Of a stretch of 64,000 bases of DNA, positions 34,430 through 44,225 are shown in pieces. This stretch comes from Hedera helix (Eukaryota > Streptophyta > Magnoliopsida > Apiales > Araliaceae): NCBI GenBank assembly GCA_947179155.2, contig OX359266.1:18252598-18316597 (forward strand), written 5' to 3'. Position 1 is the stretch's first letter, and each line of letters begins with the position of its first letter. The position numbers and the translations under genes are program-made. The notes under the pieces are model-generated. The model was not told where the DNA came from, did no database searches, and saw only the letters and a list, made by a program, of their open reading frames with translations.

Positions 34430-35100
34430 CTAGTTATAGGGAACTAGGATTCACATATTATTTTTATTATTCAATTATCACACATATAATTTTAAATAAA
34501 ATTATTTGTTTAAATATCATTGTCTATCATTTCCATTATTTAATTTATTCATTAATCATCACAAATAAAAAAATAATTAGCATTATTCTGTTTGTTTGAT
34601 TACCATTGATCATCATTTAATTATTCACAAGTAAAGTACCCTTACTCTATTTGTTTATGACTCATTATTATTCAATTATTATTTTCTTAGATCATACTTT
34701 ATTAATTCACAAATAAAATACTTTAAGTTATTATTTTATTTTAATTCCCAATTAGAGTAACCTTTATTCTTAATTTAATTATACTTCATTAGTACACAAT
34801 TAAAATAATCCTTAATAATTTTTCAGTTGTTCACCTTTTATTATTTCACAATTAAAATATTCTTTAATATTACTTTAATTGTTCATACATTATTAATCCA
34901 CAATTAAAATATTTTTAATATTATTTTAATTGTTTAAAGTAACTCTTAACATTAATTAAAATAATCTTTATTATTAACTCAAAAATAATTTTTAATTATT
35001 ATTTTATTTGTTCAATATTATTTTAATTAACTCACAAATAAAATAATTTTTAATTATTATTTTATTTGTTAAATATTATTTTATTTTATTATTATTATTA
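34430..35100 (-). repeat. AT hairpin array in the diverged minus-strand LTR
   Basis: Tandem imperfect inverted repeats of other sequence than in gypsy 1. Example: ACAAATAAAATAAT (35034-35047) pairs perfectly over 14 bp with ATTATTTTATTTGT (35056-35069). Similar units built on CAATTAAAATAT and TTTAATTG occur near 34840-34930. Confidence 0.75.
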
Positions 35101-36110
35101 ATTGAAAATATTTTTTTTTCAGATTGGGATAGATCGGGTCGAATCGAACTGGGTTAACCTGTTGGTTAGACCCAGGTTCGACCGATCCGGTCAACCAACA
35201 AATTGGCACTACGCCTCGACGCAGTGTCCGATTTTTCCCAAAAAGCAACAACCACTCAGTGGCTCAATTTTATAACACAAAGACCGCTCAAATTTGGCAG
35301 CTTTGGCAGAAAGTTTTGAAGCATTTTATAGATTTTTATATTTTGACCATTTTTGATTGAATATTTTATAACTTGCTCATTTTACATCCAAATGAGCTCA
35401 AATCTATCTCATTCTTTCACAAACTCATAAAATATGCAAAATTTTAAATTATTTTTAAAAATATTAATTTAACCAAAATTATTTGTTCTTCTAGTTAGGG
35501 TTTCCAATTTAACATACATTACAAGAAAATTTACCATAAATTCATTTTAGATCCGTTTTTGTTCGCTCCACTTGGAATATTTTCGTATTTCATAGATCTA
35601 CAATATATAATTTTTAGATTATGCAAATAGCTTACACATTTTATTATATTTTGAACCAAATCTCAAGTTTTTAACCAATACAAATATTTTATATCCACAT
35701 GCATTTCTTTAGTTAATTTAGACATAAAACACGCATAAACATAAATCAATCACATATTCCTTTTCACAAATCCTTCCTTATGCCTTTGAAATCTGTCATG
35801 ATTCCCACACAAAATTTCTCCCATGACCAAGAATAAATATATAACTATGAACTAACATTTACTAACTTAACATATAAAAATTAAGTTTAAGAAATTATAC
35901 CTCTTTGATGCTATTTTTCTTTTAAAAATGAATTTGTAGTAAGCATCCACTCTCTTTTCCCTTTGCTAGACTCCTCTTGAACCTCCAAAGTGCAAGAGTT
36001 CTCCTAGATTCTTTGTTTTCTCTCAAACTCTCCTATTTTCTCTTTAGCACTCTATACTAAGCAAATTTTTGGCAAATGCTCTAAACTTCTTCCAAGTGAT
36101 CTAGGAAGCT

Positions 36111-36120
36111 CTATTTATAG
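36111..36120 (-). promoter_or_regulatory. TATA box of minus-strand gypsy LTR
   Basis: CTATTTATAG, the inverse of CTATAAATAG, followed on the minus strand by AGCTTCC. Confidence 0.55.
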
Positions 36121-36316
36121 ACCTTCCTCATGTATATATACTTCTACAAATACATGTATAATATATGTATCAAAATACATCCAACTAGTTAATGTCCAAT
36201 GGTAAAAGTTTATTTGGTAGAAAATGGTACTATTTTCCCAATTTAAGGGATTAAGCCGTACATCACATAATTATTCCTTCACATGGCTAAGAAAAATAAT
36301 ACATGTCACCCAAACA

Positions 36317-36483
36317 ATGTATATTTCTTGGGTCAAGCAGAGCATCCTATACGATCTATCTCTATAGACGTGTATCCCCAATATTAGGATGATTCTCTTA
36401 AGTCCTTGATGGAGAAGTGTTTAAACAACTACATCTTTTACTGATTGTTACATCGGTATGTCATTCATTACCAGTAGTATATC
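36317..36483 (-). pseudogene. Copia RT fragment on minus strand (element F)
   Basis: Reverse complement of the RT segment equivalent to about 20-185 and 9130-9295: 'aatgaatgacatacc', 'ggacttaagagaa', 'tctatagagatagatcg', 'cccaagaaatatacattg'. It directly abuts the copia LTR end at 36484. It is probably the insertion target of the neighbouring element. Confidence 0.7.
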
Positions 36484-37543
36484 TGTTGGTTTGCACAAAT
36501 ATGACATACATATAATTAAATTATATAAGTGCAACGGAAGAAATAAAAATTAGATTTTAAATTTTTTTGTATAAACCAATAACCCGGATCTTTCTTATGT
36601 GGCTATTATTAATTGAGGACGGATAAAAGAATTTATACCTTTGTAGAACCAAGCTTCCACGGGTACAAGTTCATCTCCCTTTAATCCTTTACATTTTTCT
36701 TCAAATTCACCGATTAGATTCCACGGATCAATGTTAGCTCCCCAAGTGTGAAGCCTCTAGAGGTGATCCACCAAGAGATCTATGAATTAAAGAAGTGGAT
36801 TATGGTTTATCCAAACCATGGGTGGCTAGCCCTAATTCTCTCTCTCTATCTGATAAGTCGATTTTATATCAATTTATTAGGTATTTTTTATACTTAATTA
36901 TTTGTGAGTTTTTAAGTATTTTTAGTGTTTTAGGTGTTTTATTTATTATTATGTGTTTTTAGGATTTTTAGTATTTTTATATTATTTTTATTTATTTTTA
37001 TATTTTATTTTGTAGGAAAAATAAAGCTTGGGGGTAAATCTGAAAAATTCACAAAACTCTGATGGCATTTTCGGTAAATAACCACGCTAATGGCAAAGTC
37101 GTAATTAAGGAAGAAAAGTCGCGGAGGGACATGGGTGTAATTTCAGCAAAAGACCGGTGGCAGAATCGTAAATTCCGGAAACTTGGCTGCGCGCATTGCG
37201 CGCGAGTAAATTATACCGCGTATGGAACGACGTCGTTTGGAAATGCAGTTGAAGAAAAAAAATAACGCCCGCGCAATGCGCGGACGTGTCGCTGACGTCA
37301 CCTGACGCGGTTACCGCGTTGACCCGGTCAAGGCTGAGGTTAAGTCTTGTTTGTTTGCGCGGAAATTGCTACAAAACAGATTATTTCGGGATTTTGCTAT
37401 TTTTTTGATTCCAAATTGGATTTTAATTCCAACTAGGGTTAGAATAATAATTATTTTTTTTTTCTTTTATTTTTATTTGTATTTTAAATCCTATTAGGGT
37501 TTGGAAAGATTAATTCCAACTAGGTTTAGGAGGATTTTGGAGC

Positions 37544-37553
37544 CTATAAATAG
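37544..37553 (+). promoter_or_regulatory. TATA box, TR-GAG 5' LTR
   Basis: CTATAAATAG then AGGGCTTGATACACATTG. Repeated at 41783-41792 in the 3' LTR. The start is inferred about 30 bp downstream. Confidence 0.6.
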
Positions 37554-37915
37554 AGGGCTTGATACACATTGTAAGACACAACTTTTCTTAGAATAAAATT
37601 CTTTCTTCTATTCTTTAGTGTTCTCTACAATTATGAGTAGCTAAATTATTTTTTTCTTGGTTTAAGTGATTGAAGCCATCAAGATTTATCCACTGTGAGA
37701 TCTAATTTATTTTAATTGTTCAATTTATATTTTGATTATTGAATATTCTTCTATGCTTAATTTTATGATTAATTTGTTTAATTGCTAGGAGTACTACTAG
37801 TTTATTATTCATATTAATCTACTGCTATTTGTGAAGCAACTAAGTTTAATAATTATTTTGCAGATCAAAAGATTATTTTATCTTAGGAATAATATTCATC
37901 TAAATTAAATGCAAA

Positions 37916-38030
37916 CACGTGGCTTGTGTTGTTTAGTTCAACGATCTCTCTAATTCTTTATGCTGCTATTAAATTAAATCTTTAGCACGTGCCGGGGGTT
38001 ATTTAATAGTAAGGGTATTTAGACCACGTG
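37916..38030. promoter_or_regulatory. Three G-box motifs (CACGTG)
   Basis: CACGTG at 37916-37921, 37986-37991 and 38025-38030, within 115 bp and inside an AT-rich LTR. G-boxes are bound by plant bZIP and bHLH factors. They lie downstream of the TATA box, so in transcribed sequence. Repeated in the 3' LTR at +4239. Confidence 0.5.
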
Positions 38031-38390
38031 GCTCTACTTATCTAAAATTAAGGAGAGAGGAGAAAAATTATTCCACCTGCGAGTAGTTCTTTCTACGGTG
38101 AATCTTTAAAATATTAATTGATTTATTTTTGCATCAGTGATCAGTTGTAAATTCTTGATGGTGGATATTAACTTAAACCAAGGCTTTTTCTTCTTATTTA
38201 TTTATTTCATATTTATTTTAGTTAATTTTATTTAAATTATCTCTTTAATTAAAAACCCCCAACTTTTGTTTGCGAAAACATAAAATTAAATTAATCATTC
38301 TCTGTGGGATCGACTCTTACTTGCACTACTACATATTTATTTTTCCAAAGTAAGATTTTATTTTTGGGTGCTTGCGACATCACACCAAAT

Positions 38391-38409
38391 TTTGGCGCCG
38401 TTGCCGGGG
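38391..38409 (+). other. Primer binding site (Asp tRNA)
   Basis: TTGGCGCCGTTGCCGGGGA, the complement of the 3' end of plant Asp tRNA, three bases after the LTR end. This primer is typical of Athila and related Ty3/gypsy groups and differs from the Met-tRNA sites of gypsy 1 and 2. Confidence 0.9.
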
Positions 38410-38514
38410 AATGATTTTAATTTAATTTGGTGTTTTTGTAAATATGTATCTAATTTAGTAATTTTTTTTTATTTTTTAGATTTTATGTTTTTAGATTTTC
38501 ATAATTTAATTTAG

Positions 38515-39663
38515 TTGTGCAGGTTAAGGATGGAAGTGAGGCATGATTATGTCAATGAGGTCACTATTTCTTCTCTTGAGCAACAAATTGATACCTTAAC
38601 TTCTCTTGTTTATCAAATGGCTGCAGATCGTACACAACGAATGGAAGCTTGTAGGATTTGTGCGGTGGTAGGACATCCGACTAATATGTGCCCCATTCTT
38701 CGAGAGGAGTCCTATGAACAAGCCAATATAGCAAGTGGTTTTCCTGGTCAACCCCAATGGAGATATGATCCCTATTCAAACGCGTATAATTCAAGATGGA
38801 TGGATCATTCTAATTTTGGCTATGAGAATCCACCAATGAATCCGGCCGCAAATCAGAATTTTTCAAGCTATCAACAATACATACAACCATATCCCCAACA
38901 ACAACAGGGCCAATCACTTTATTCTGATATGTCTTTAGAAGATATGCTTAAATTAATGGAGGCTAACACTTTACAATTACGACAGGATAATTTGCAATTT
39001 CAACAAGACATGCAGGCACGAATTCAAGAAAATAATGCAATTATTCAGCGTTTGGGTACTTCAATGGGACAAACGACAATCGATCAATTGGAGGAGCAAA
39101 GTTTTGAGCAAGTACCTTCTCAAACGATGGATAATCCAATGGAGAATACAAGTGCACTAGTGTTAAGAAGTGAAGATCCAGAAAAGACAGTTCCTCCATT
39201 GTCACAGCAAGAGAAAGAAAACAACATCAATGAAGCAGACAGTGTTTCTATAGACAATGATGTTATTGTTTATGATGACATGCCTAAGGTGGAGGAAATT
39301 GTTGAGGAGATAAACAAGGAAAAGTTAGACATTGCAATTACCAACAATTTGGAGTTGGAAGAAGAAACAATTGAGCTGAAATCAGATTTGAAGGAGGCTG
39401 AAGCTCCATTAAATTCTTTGCCAATGATTTTTGATAATAATGCAATAATTTCCATTCCATTGCCTGTTACTCATAATAAATTTTCATCTTTTGTTTTGCA
39501 GGATCCCATTCCGAATATAAAGGCTCTCTCCAATCATCTTAAATGTCTATTCATTGAAGAGGGAGTAACACGTTTATGTCCCGTGCAAGGGAGACTGAAT
39601 CTACCTATGAAGAATAACGTGATGGATGGGATACTCAAAATTCATGAAGTTGGAGTGACGTAG
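38515..39663 (+). CDS. Gag-like protein of the TR-GAG element
   Basis: 382 codons, intact. Residues 46-59 form a CCHC zinc knuckle (C-x2-C-x4-H-x4-C, beginning CRICAVVGH). Residues 75-135 are rich in Pro, Gln, Asn and Tyr. Residues 137-190 (SLEDMLKLMEANTLQLRQDN onward) are helical and coiled-coil-like, a pattern known from the C-terminal half of Athila gags. The rest (about 190-320) is acidic and probably disordered. The usual N-terminal capsid domain is missing, because only 106 bp separate primer site and ORF. Start: the first ATG of the open frame; the next (codon 6, MEVRHDY) is an alternative. Likely role: nucleic-acid binding, perhaps RNA packaging into particles made by another element. 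The function is inferred, not shown. Confidence 0.8.
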   Translation: MCRLRMEVRHDYVNEVTISSLEQQIDTLTSLVYQMAADRTQRMEACRICAVVGHPTNMCPILREESYEQANIASGFPGQPQWRYDPYSNAYNSRWMDHSNFGYENPPMNPAANQNFSSYQQYIQPYPQQQQGQSLYSDMSLEDMLKLMEANTLQLRQDNLQFQQDMQARIQENNAIIQRLGTSMGQTTIDQLEEQSFEQVPSQTMDNPMENTSALVLRSEDPEKTVPPLSQQEKENNINEADSVSIDNDVIVYDDMPKVEEIVEEINKEKLDIAITNNLELEEETIELKSDLKEAEAPLNSLPMIFDNNAIISIPLPVTHNKFSSFVLQDPIPNIKALSNHLKCLFIEEGVTRLCPVQGRLNLPMKNNVMDGILKIHEVGVT

Positions 39664-39794
39664 TACTTTGGTCTGCTGTCAAGCCAATGACAATAAATAA
39701 AGGCGCTGCTTGGGAGGCAACCCAAGAAAACAGATTTGCATTTCTTTTCCTTTTCCTTTTTATAGTTATTTGTGTCTTTTTCTTTGCATTTTAT

Positions 39795-39831
39795 TTTACA
39801 TTGGGGACAATGTAAATTTTAAGTGTGGGGG
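39795..39831 (+). other. GGGA-loop hairpin plus internal polypurine-like tract
   Basis: TTTACATTG (39795-39803) pairs with CAATGTAAA (39808-39816) around a GGGA loop. Four bases later AAGTGTGGGGG (39821-39831) matches the true 3' purine tract, so it may act as an internal one. Confidence 0.65.
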
Positions 39832-40477
39832 AAGGGATTTAGGATATTTGTTTTATTTTTAGGAAATTTTTGTTTTATTTTATTTATTTATTTATTTATT
39901 TATTTTTTTTTTAAAAAACAATTGTTTTATTCTTTGGGAATTTTAAAAAATTTTGAAAATTTGAATTTTGTGGGTAAATTCACTGCAAACCCTCACGAGA
40001 CAAAACTCGTCCACTTGGGGTAACCTTGGGGTTTAAAGGCTTGTTGCACATGCTAAGTGTAACCGTGTTTCCTACGAAAATGGGGTAGTTTTTTTATTTT
40101 TTTTATTATTTTTAGGATGTGTCGCTTGAGCAATGAGTTAATTGGAATTTTAATTTTTAGCCAATGATAAAATTTTGATTTTTATCTAATAACTCTTGGA
40201 AAAATGATAAATTTTTGCTTAGTTTAAATTTTTGACTTTTTATTGATTATTATTTTATTTAAGATCCTTTAAATTTTTATGCACTTATATCCATTTGTTT
40301 AAGCTAATTTTAATGAAGAAAAAGTTTAAATGGTTAAATGCTTATGAAAGATATTTTTGAACTCTATATCTTATTTGATCATTAGTTGAAGTGAAATATG
40401 AAGCAAAATATAATTTGGAAGAGATGATTTAGGTAATTTTTCTAGGATTATTATTGAAAAGAAAAATCTTGTGGTGG

Positions 40478-40638
40478 GTTGAGATGGAGCGTAAAACGCA
40501 CTCACTCATAAACACATGAAAAAGCGAGATGGAGCGTAAAACGCACTCGTTGGTGAGATGGAGCATAAAATGCACTCACCGTGAAAAAAAAAAATGAAGA
40601 AAGAAAGAAAATGGGATGGAGCATAAAATGCACCCATT
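40478..40638 (+). repeat. Four tandem covarying stem-loops
   Basis: Units at 40478-40506, 40523-40551, 40552-40580 and 40610-40638. Each has an outer stem, a fixed ATGGA opposite a single A, a 4-bp inner stem and an AAA loop. Outer arms change in pairs: GGTGAG/CTCACC, AGCGAG/CTCGTT, AATGGG/CCCATT. Inner arms are GCGT/ACGC in units 1-2 and GCAT/ATGC in units 3-4. I do not recognise the motif. Confidence 0.8.
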
Positions 40639-41049
40639 AAAAGAGAAAAATTGAAAAAAAATTTGAAAAAAAAAATGATATTAATAATCCTAGTGTATAT
40701 AATTGATTAAAACCTTTTGATCTTCTGCTTTATATTTGTCTGTATTAGCTAAAAGTGATGTGATAAATAAGTATTTTGAGTTTTATTATATATCTTTTAT
40801 AAAGTAATTAATAACCTAGACTTATCTGAGTTTTAATTAATTTGATACATTTGGATTCACACACACAAAAGGTCTTGACTAGAGTAAGATTAATAAATAT
40901 GTTGAAATTTTTGATCTTTGCATATTTTTGAAATTTTCTTTGAGTTATCATTTAAAAAATCTTTGAGGCTAATGTTGAAGTTTATATTGATCTATTGCTC
41001 AAGTAAGTTGTTTGGATATTTGTTTTAATTTTATAGTTTTTATTCTTGT

Positions 41050-41085
41050 TTTGCTTGGGGACAAGCAAAGAGTTAAGTGTGGGGG
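41050..41085 (+). other. GGGA-loop hairpin plus 3' polypurine tract
   Basis: TTTGCTTG (41050-41057) pairs with CAAGCAAA (41062-41069) around GGGA. Five bases later AAGTGTGGGGG (41075-41085), then TATT and the 3' LTR start at 41090. Confidence 0.75.
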
Positions 41086-41089
41086 TATT

Positions 41090-42626
41090 TGATAAGTCGA
41101 TTTTATATCAATTTATTAGGTATTTTTTATACTTAATTATTTGTGAGTTTTTAAGTATTTTTAGTGTTTTAGGTGTTTTATTTATTATTATGTGTTTTTA
41201 GGATTTTTAGTATTTTTATATTATTTTTATTTATTTTTATATTTTATTTTGTAGGAAAAATAAAGCTTGGGGGTAAATCTGAAAAATTCACAAAACTCTG
41301 ATGGCATTTTCGGTAAATAACCACGCTAATGGCAAAGTCGTAATTAAGGAAGAAAAGTCGCGGAGGGACATGGGTGTAATTTCAGCAAAAGACCGGTGGC
41401 AGAATCGTAAATTCCGGAAACTTGGCTGCGCGCATTGCGCGCGAGTAAATTATACCGCGTATGGAACGACGTCGTTTGGAAATGCAGTTGAAGAAAAAAA
41501 ATAACGCCCGCGCAATGCGCGGACGTGTCGCTGACGTCACCTGACGCGGTTACCGCGTTGACCCGGTCAAGGCTGAGGTTAAGTCTTGTTTGTTTGCGCG
41601 GAAATTGCTACAAAACAGATTATTTCGGGATTTTGCTATTTTTTTGATTCCAAATTGGATTTTAATTCCAACTAGGGTTAGAATAATAATTATTTTTTTT
41701 TTCTTTTATTTTTATTTGTATTTTAAATCCTATTAGGGTTTGGAAAGATTAATTCCAACTAGGTTTAGGAGGATTTTGGAGCCTATAAATAGAGGGCTTG
41801 ATACACATTGTAAGACACAACTTTTCTTAGAATAAAATTCTTTCTTCTATTCTTTAGTGTTCTCTACAATTATGAGTAGCTAAATTATTTTTTTCTTGGT
41901 TTAAGTGATTGAAGCCATCAAGATTTATCCACTGTGAGATCTAATTTATTTTAATTGTTCAATTTATATTTTGATTATTGAATATTCTTCTATGCTTAAT
42001 TTTATGATTAATTTGTTTAATTGCTAGGAGTACTACTAGTTTATTATTCATATTAATCTACTGCTATTTGTGAAGCAACTAAGTTTAATAATTATTTTGC
42101 AGATCAAAAGATTATTTTATCTTAGGAATAATATTCATCTAAATTAAATGCAAACACGTGGCTTGTGTTGTTTAGTTCAACGATCTCTCTAATTCTTTAT
42201 GCTGCTATTAAATTAAATCTTTAGCACGTGCCGGGGGTTATTTAATAGTAAGGGTATTTAGACCACGTGGCTCTACTTATCTAAAATTAAGGAGAGAGGA
42301 GAAAAATTATTCCACCTGCGAGTAGTTCTTTCTACGGTGAATCTTTAAAATATTAATTGATTTATTTTTGCATCAGTGATCAGTTGTAAATTCTTGATGG
42401 TGGATATTAACTTAAACCAAGGCTTTTTCTTCTTATTTATTTATTTCATATTTATTTTAGTTAATTTTATTTAAATTATCTCTTTAATTAAAAACCCCCA
42501 ACTTTTGTTTGCGAAAACATAAAATTAAATTAATCATTCTCTGTGGGATCGACTCTTACTTGCACTACTACATATTTATTTTTCCAAAGTAAGATTTTAT
42601 TTTTGGGTGCTTGCGACATCACACCA
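41090..42626 (+). repeat. 3' LTR of the TR-GAG element
   Basis: 1537 bp, offset 4239 from the 5' LTR. I found no difference on reading both copies. Identity of this length indicates very recent insertion or gene conversion. Confidence 0.93.
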
Positions 42627-44225
42627 CTATCTAACTCCTTAGATGTAGAAAATTATGGAGTACTCTCTCCATTCTAATAAAAGAGTGTGTAAACTTGATC
42701 TATGATAAGACTCCTCTTATTTATAGATCTAGTCAACCCTCCTAAACTATTTAGGATTAGGGTTTTAATTTAATTTCTAATTTAATTAAGAACTAAATTA
42801 ATTAATTATAATTTCTAAACCATTTAGGAACTTAATTATTTAATAATGAGAGTACTTCTTAATAATTAATTACTAAACCATTTAGTAACTTAATTAATTA
42901 TTATAATTACAATTCTTAAACTATTTAGGAACTTAATTATTTACAATAATACAACTACTTATTAATTAATTCCTAAACCATTTAGGAACTAAATAATAAT
43001 ACTAGTAATAATAATAATAGTAATAATAATAATAAGACTCCTCTTATTAATTTTATAATTAGTATTTCTAAAATACTAAATTATAAATATTAAGATATTT
43101 AATTTATTCTATCACCATAGTATAAATTAAATATACTTCATTTATTATTACGATTATGCCATCCACTTCTAAGATAAATATTACTCTTTTACGGTGTGAC
43201 CCTTCAGGTTCTCCATATTAAATCGGTTGTATAATAAATAAATTAGAGCAATTCTAATTCATTTATTACAAATTAACTCTTTAATTCAAAATAAATAATT
43301 ATTCCACAATAAGGGTAGGCTCATTTAGCGATTAGTCGACATTCCAGATAATATAGTTTTCAACATTTGATCGTAAAAGAACCTTTCAGCGAATAGTTAC
43401 CGTATAATTCAATCCTTCTACTATACAATTCAAATATAAGGCACGAAATTTCTGTCAAGTCTTATTTATTTGATCATATGCATTTCATTTCACAAATACA
43501 CAACTCTAGTTAATGTAAATTAGAAACTCCTTTCTAATTCCATTCAACCCTGGCCAGGGATTTCTGAGTTGTCACTTATTGAATCGCGTAGGACATTCTC
43601 TCCCTTTACTAGAAGTGGTTGATCTTTTGTTGATCATTCATCTATCTCCATGTGTACCTTATTATACCCAAGCATATCCTTTGATATACCAACAGGTCTT
43701 AAGGAATATGTCAAAATATAACTTAGTACACACAAGATACTATGATGATCTCAAGTCCAAGGATCACTTATACGACTATCATATAAGGAACTAATATTGA
43801 CAGACAACTAAAACTCCATTAGGTGTTTCTTGAGCGAGTCACGTTCAGTGAACTTATTCTCTAATAAGCACCTACATACTTGCTTTAGTGTCTTTACACA
43901 AATGATTATGAGATCAATCATCTTTTTCATAAGAGCGATCATAGTATGTATCAATCTATCCGGATCTACTAATCCTTTTTTTAGTGATCCAAAGATTAGG
44001 AATAATTTTAGTTTTGAGCTATCTTGAATTTAGATCTCATTGACATGATCCTTATCATGGTTCTAAAAGTATTTCTCGAAAACTATGGGTTTATCCATTT
44101 GATTAATTCAAGTAATTAATCATGAATAAAGAAATGACTTGATACTTTTATTAATAAATGAACAGGATTACAAAGTATATACTTATCACATCAAATGTGA
44201 TTGGCTTGAAGGCATACTACTTTCA

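Larger units (their letters stand above)
32466..36316 (-). repeat. Diverged long gypsy LTR on minus strand, both ends eroded
   Basis: On the minus strand it has the gypsy LTR plan in order: TATA box (36111-36120), 'gagagaa' leader, GC-rich block (35105-35240), AT hairpin array (34430-35100), the 'atccaaaccattgc...gggaaac' region (33890-34060), and the conserved hairpin (32636-32654). Neither a clean TGTAATGACC start nor a CA end is visible, so boundaries are approximate. A CACTA element is nested inside. The small ORFs at 33983 and 33348 are not convincing genes. Confidence 0.7.
36851..38387 (+). repeat. 5' LTR of the TR-GAG element
   Basis: TGATAAGTCG to CACACCA. It contains a TGGCATTTT/GTAAAT repeat block (37063-37190), CG-rich near-palindromes (37185-37205, 37266-37286), a TATA box (37544-37553), three CACGTG motifs downstream of it (37916, 37986, 38025) and a U5 rich in T. 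The 67-codon ORF at 37062, repeated at 41301, lies in the promoter-proximal part and is not taken as a gene. Confidence 0.93.
39664..41089 (+). other. Structured 3' untranslated region of the TR-GAG element
   Basis: No coding capacity. In order: a hairpin at 39709-39726 (CTTGGG and CCCAAG around AGGCAA), a 9-bp hairpin with GGGA loop at 39795-39816 followed by AAGTGTGGGGG, a T-rich stretch, four tandem stem-loops at 40478-40638, a long AT-rich part, and a second GGGA hairpin plus AAGTGTGGGGG at 41050-41085 just before the 3' LTR. Confidence 0.7.
36851..42626 (+). mobile_element. Young non-autonomous LTR retrotransposon with gag-like ORF (Athila-type, TR-GAG)
   Basis: 5776 bp. LTRs of exactly 1537 bp each (36851-38387, 41090-42626), TG to CA, identical wherever I compared them, with a perfect target duplication CTATC (36846-36850, 42627-42631). 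The internal 2702 bp has an Asp-tRNA primer site, one intact ORF (38515-39663), a structured 3' region and a 3' purine tract. No PR, RT, RNase H or INT. The primer site, the gag type and the 'ggaggcaacccaag' and 'cttggggacaagc' blocks recall plant Athila-group elements. Transposition would need proteins from an autonomous partner. The youngest insertion in the window. Confidence 0.93.
36484..44225 (-). repeat. Copia LTR on minus strand (element D), split by a younger element
   Basis: Pieces 36484-36850 and 42632-44225, about 1961 bp together. On the minus strand it starts TGAAAGTAGTATGCC (44225) and ends CCAACA (36484). The break is a clean 5-bp duplication CTATC around 36851-42626. The small ORFs at 43579 and 43830 recur in several copies of this LTR and arise only because the copies are similar. 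Confidence 0.85.

Noticed and set aside
37062..37265. 67-codon ORF repeated identically at 41301-41504
   Set aside because: It lies in both LTRs of the young element, so the identity reflects the LTRs; no motif and it is upstream of the TATA box.
43579..44027. Two ORFs of 71 and 65 codons, also found inverted near 10289-10752
   Set aside because: They are antisense frames of the copia LTR; the recurrence is due to LTR copies, not to conservation of a protein.
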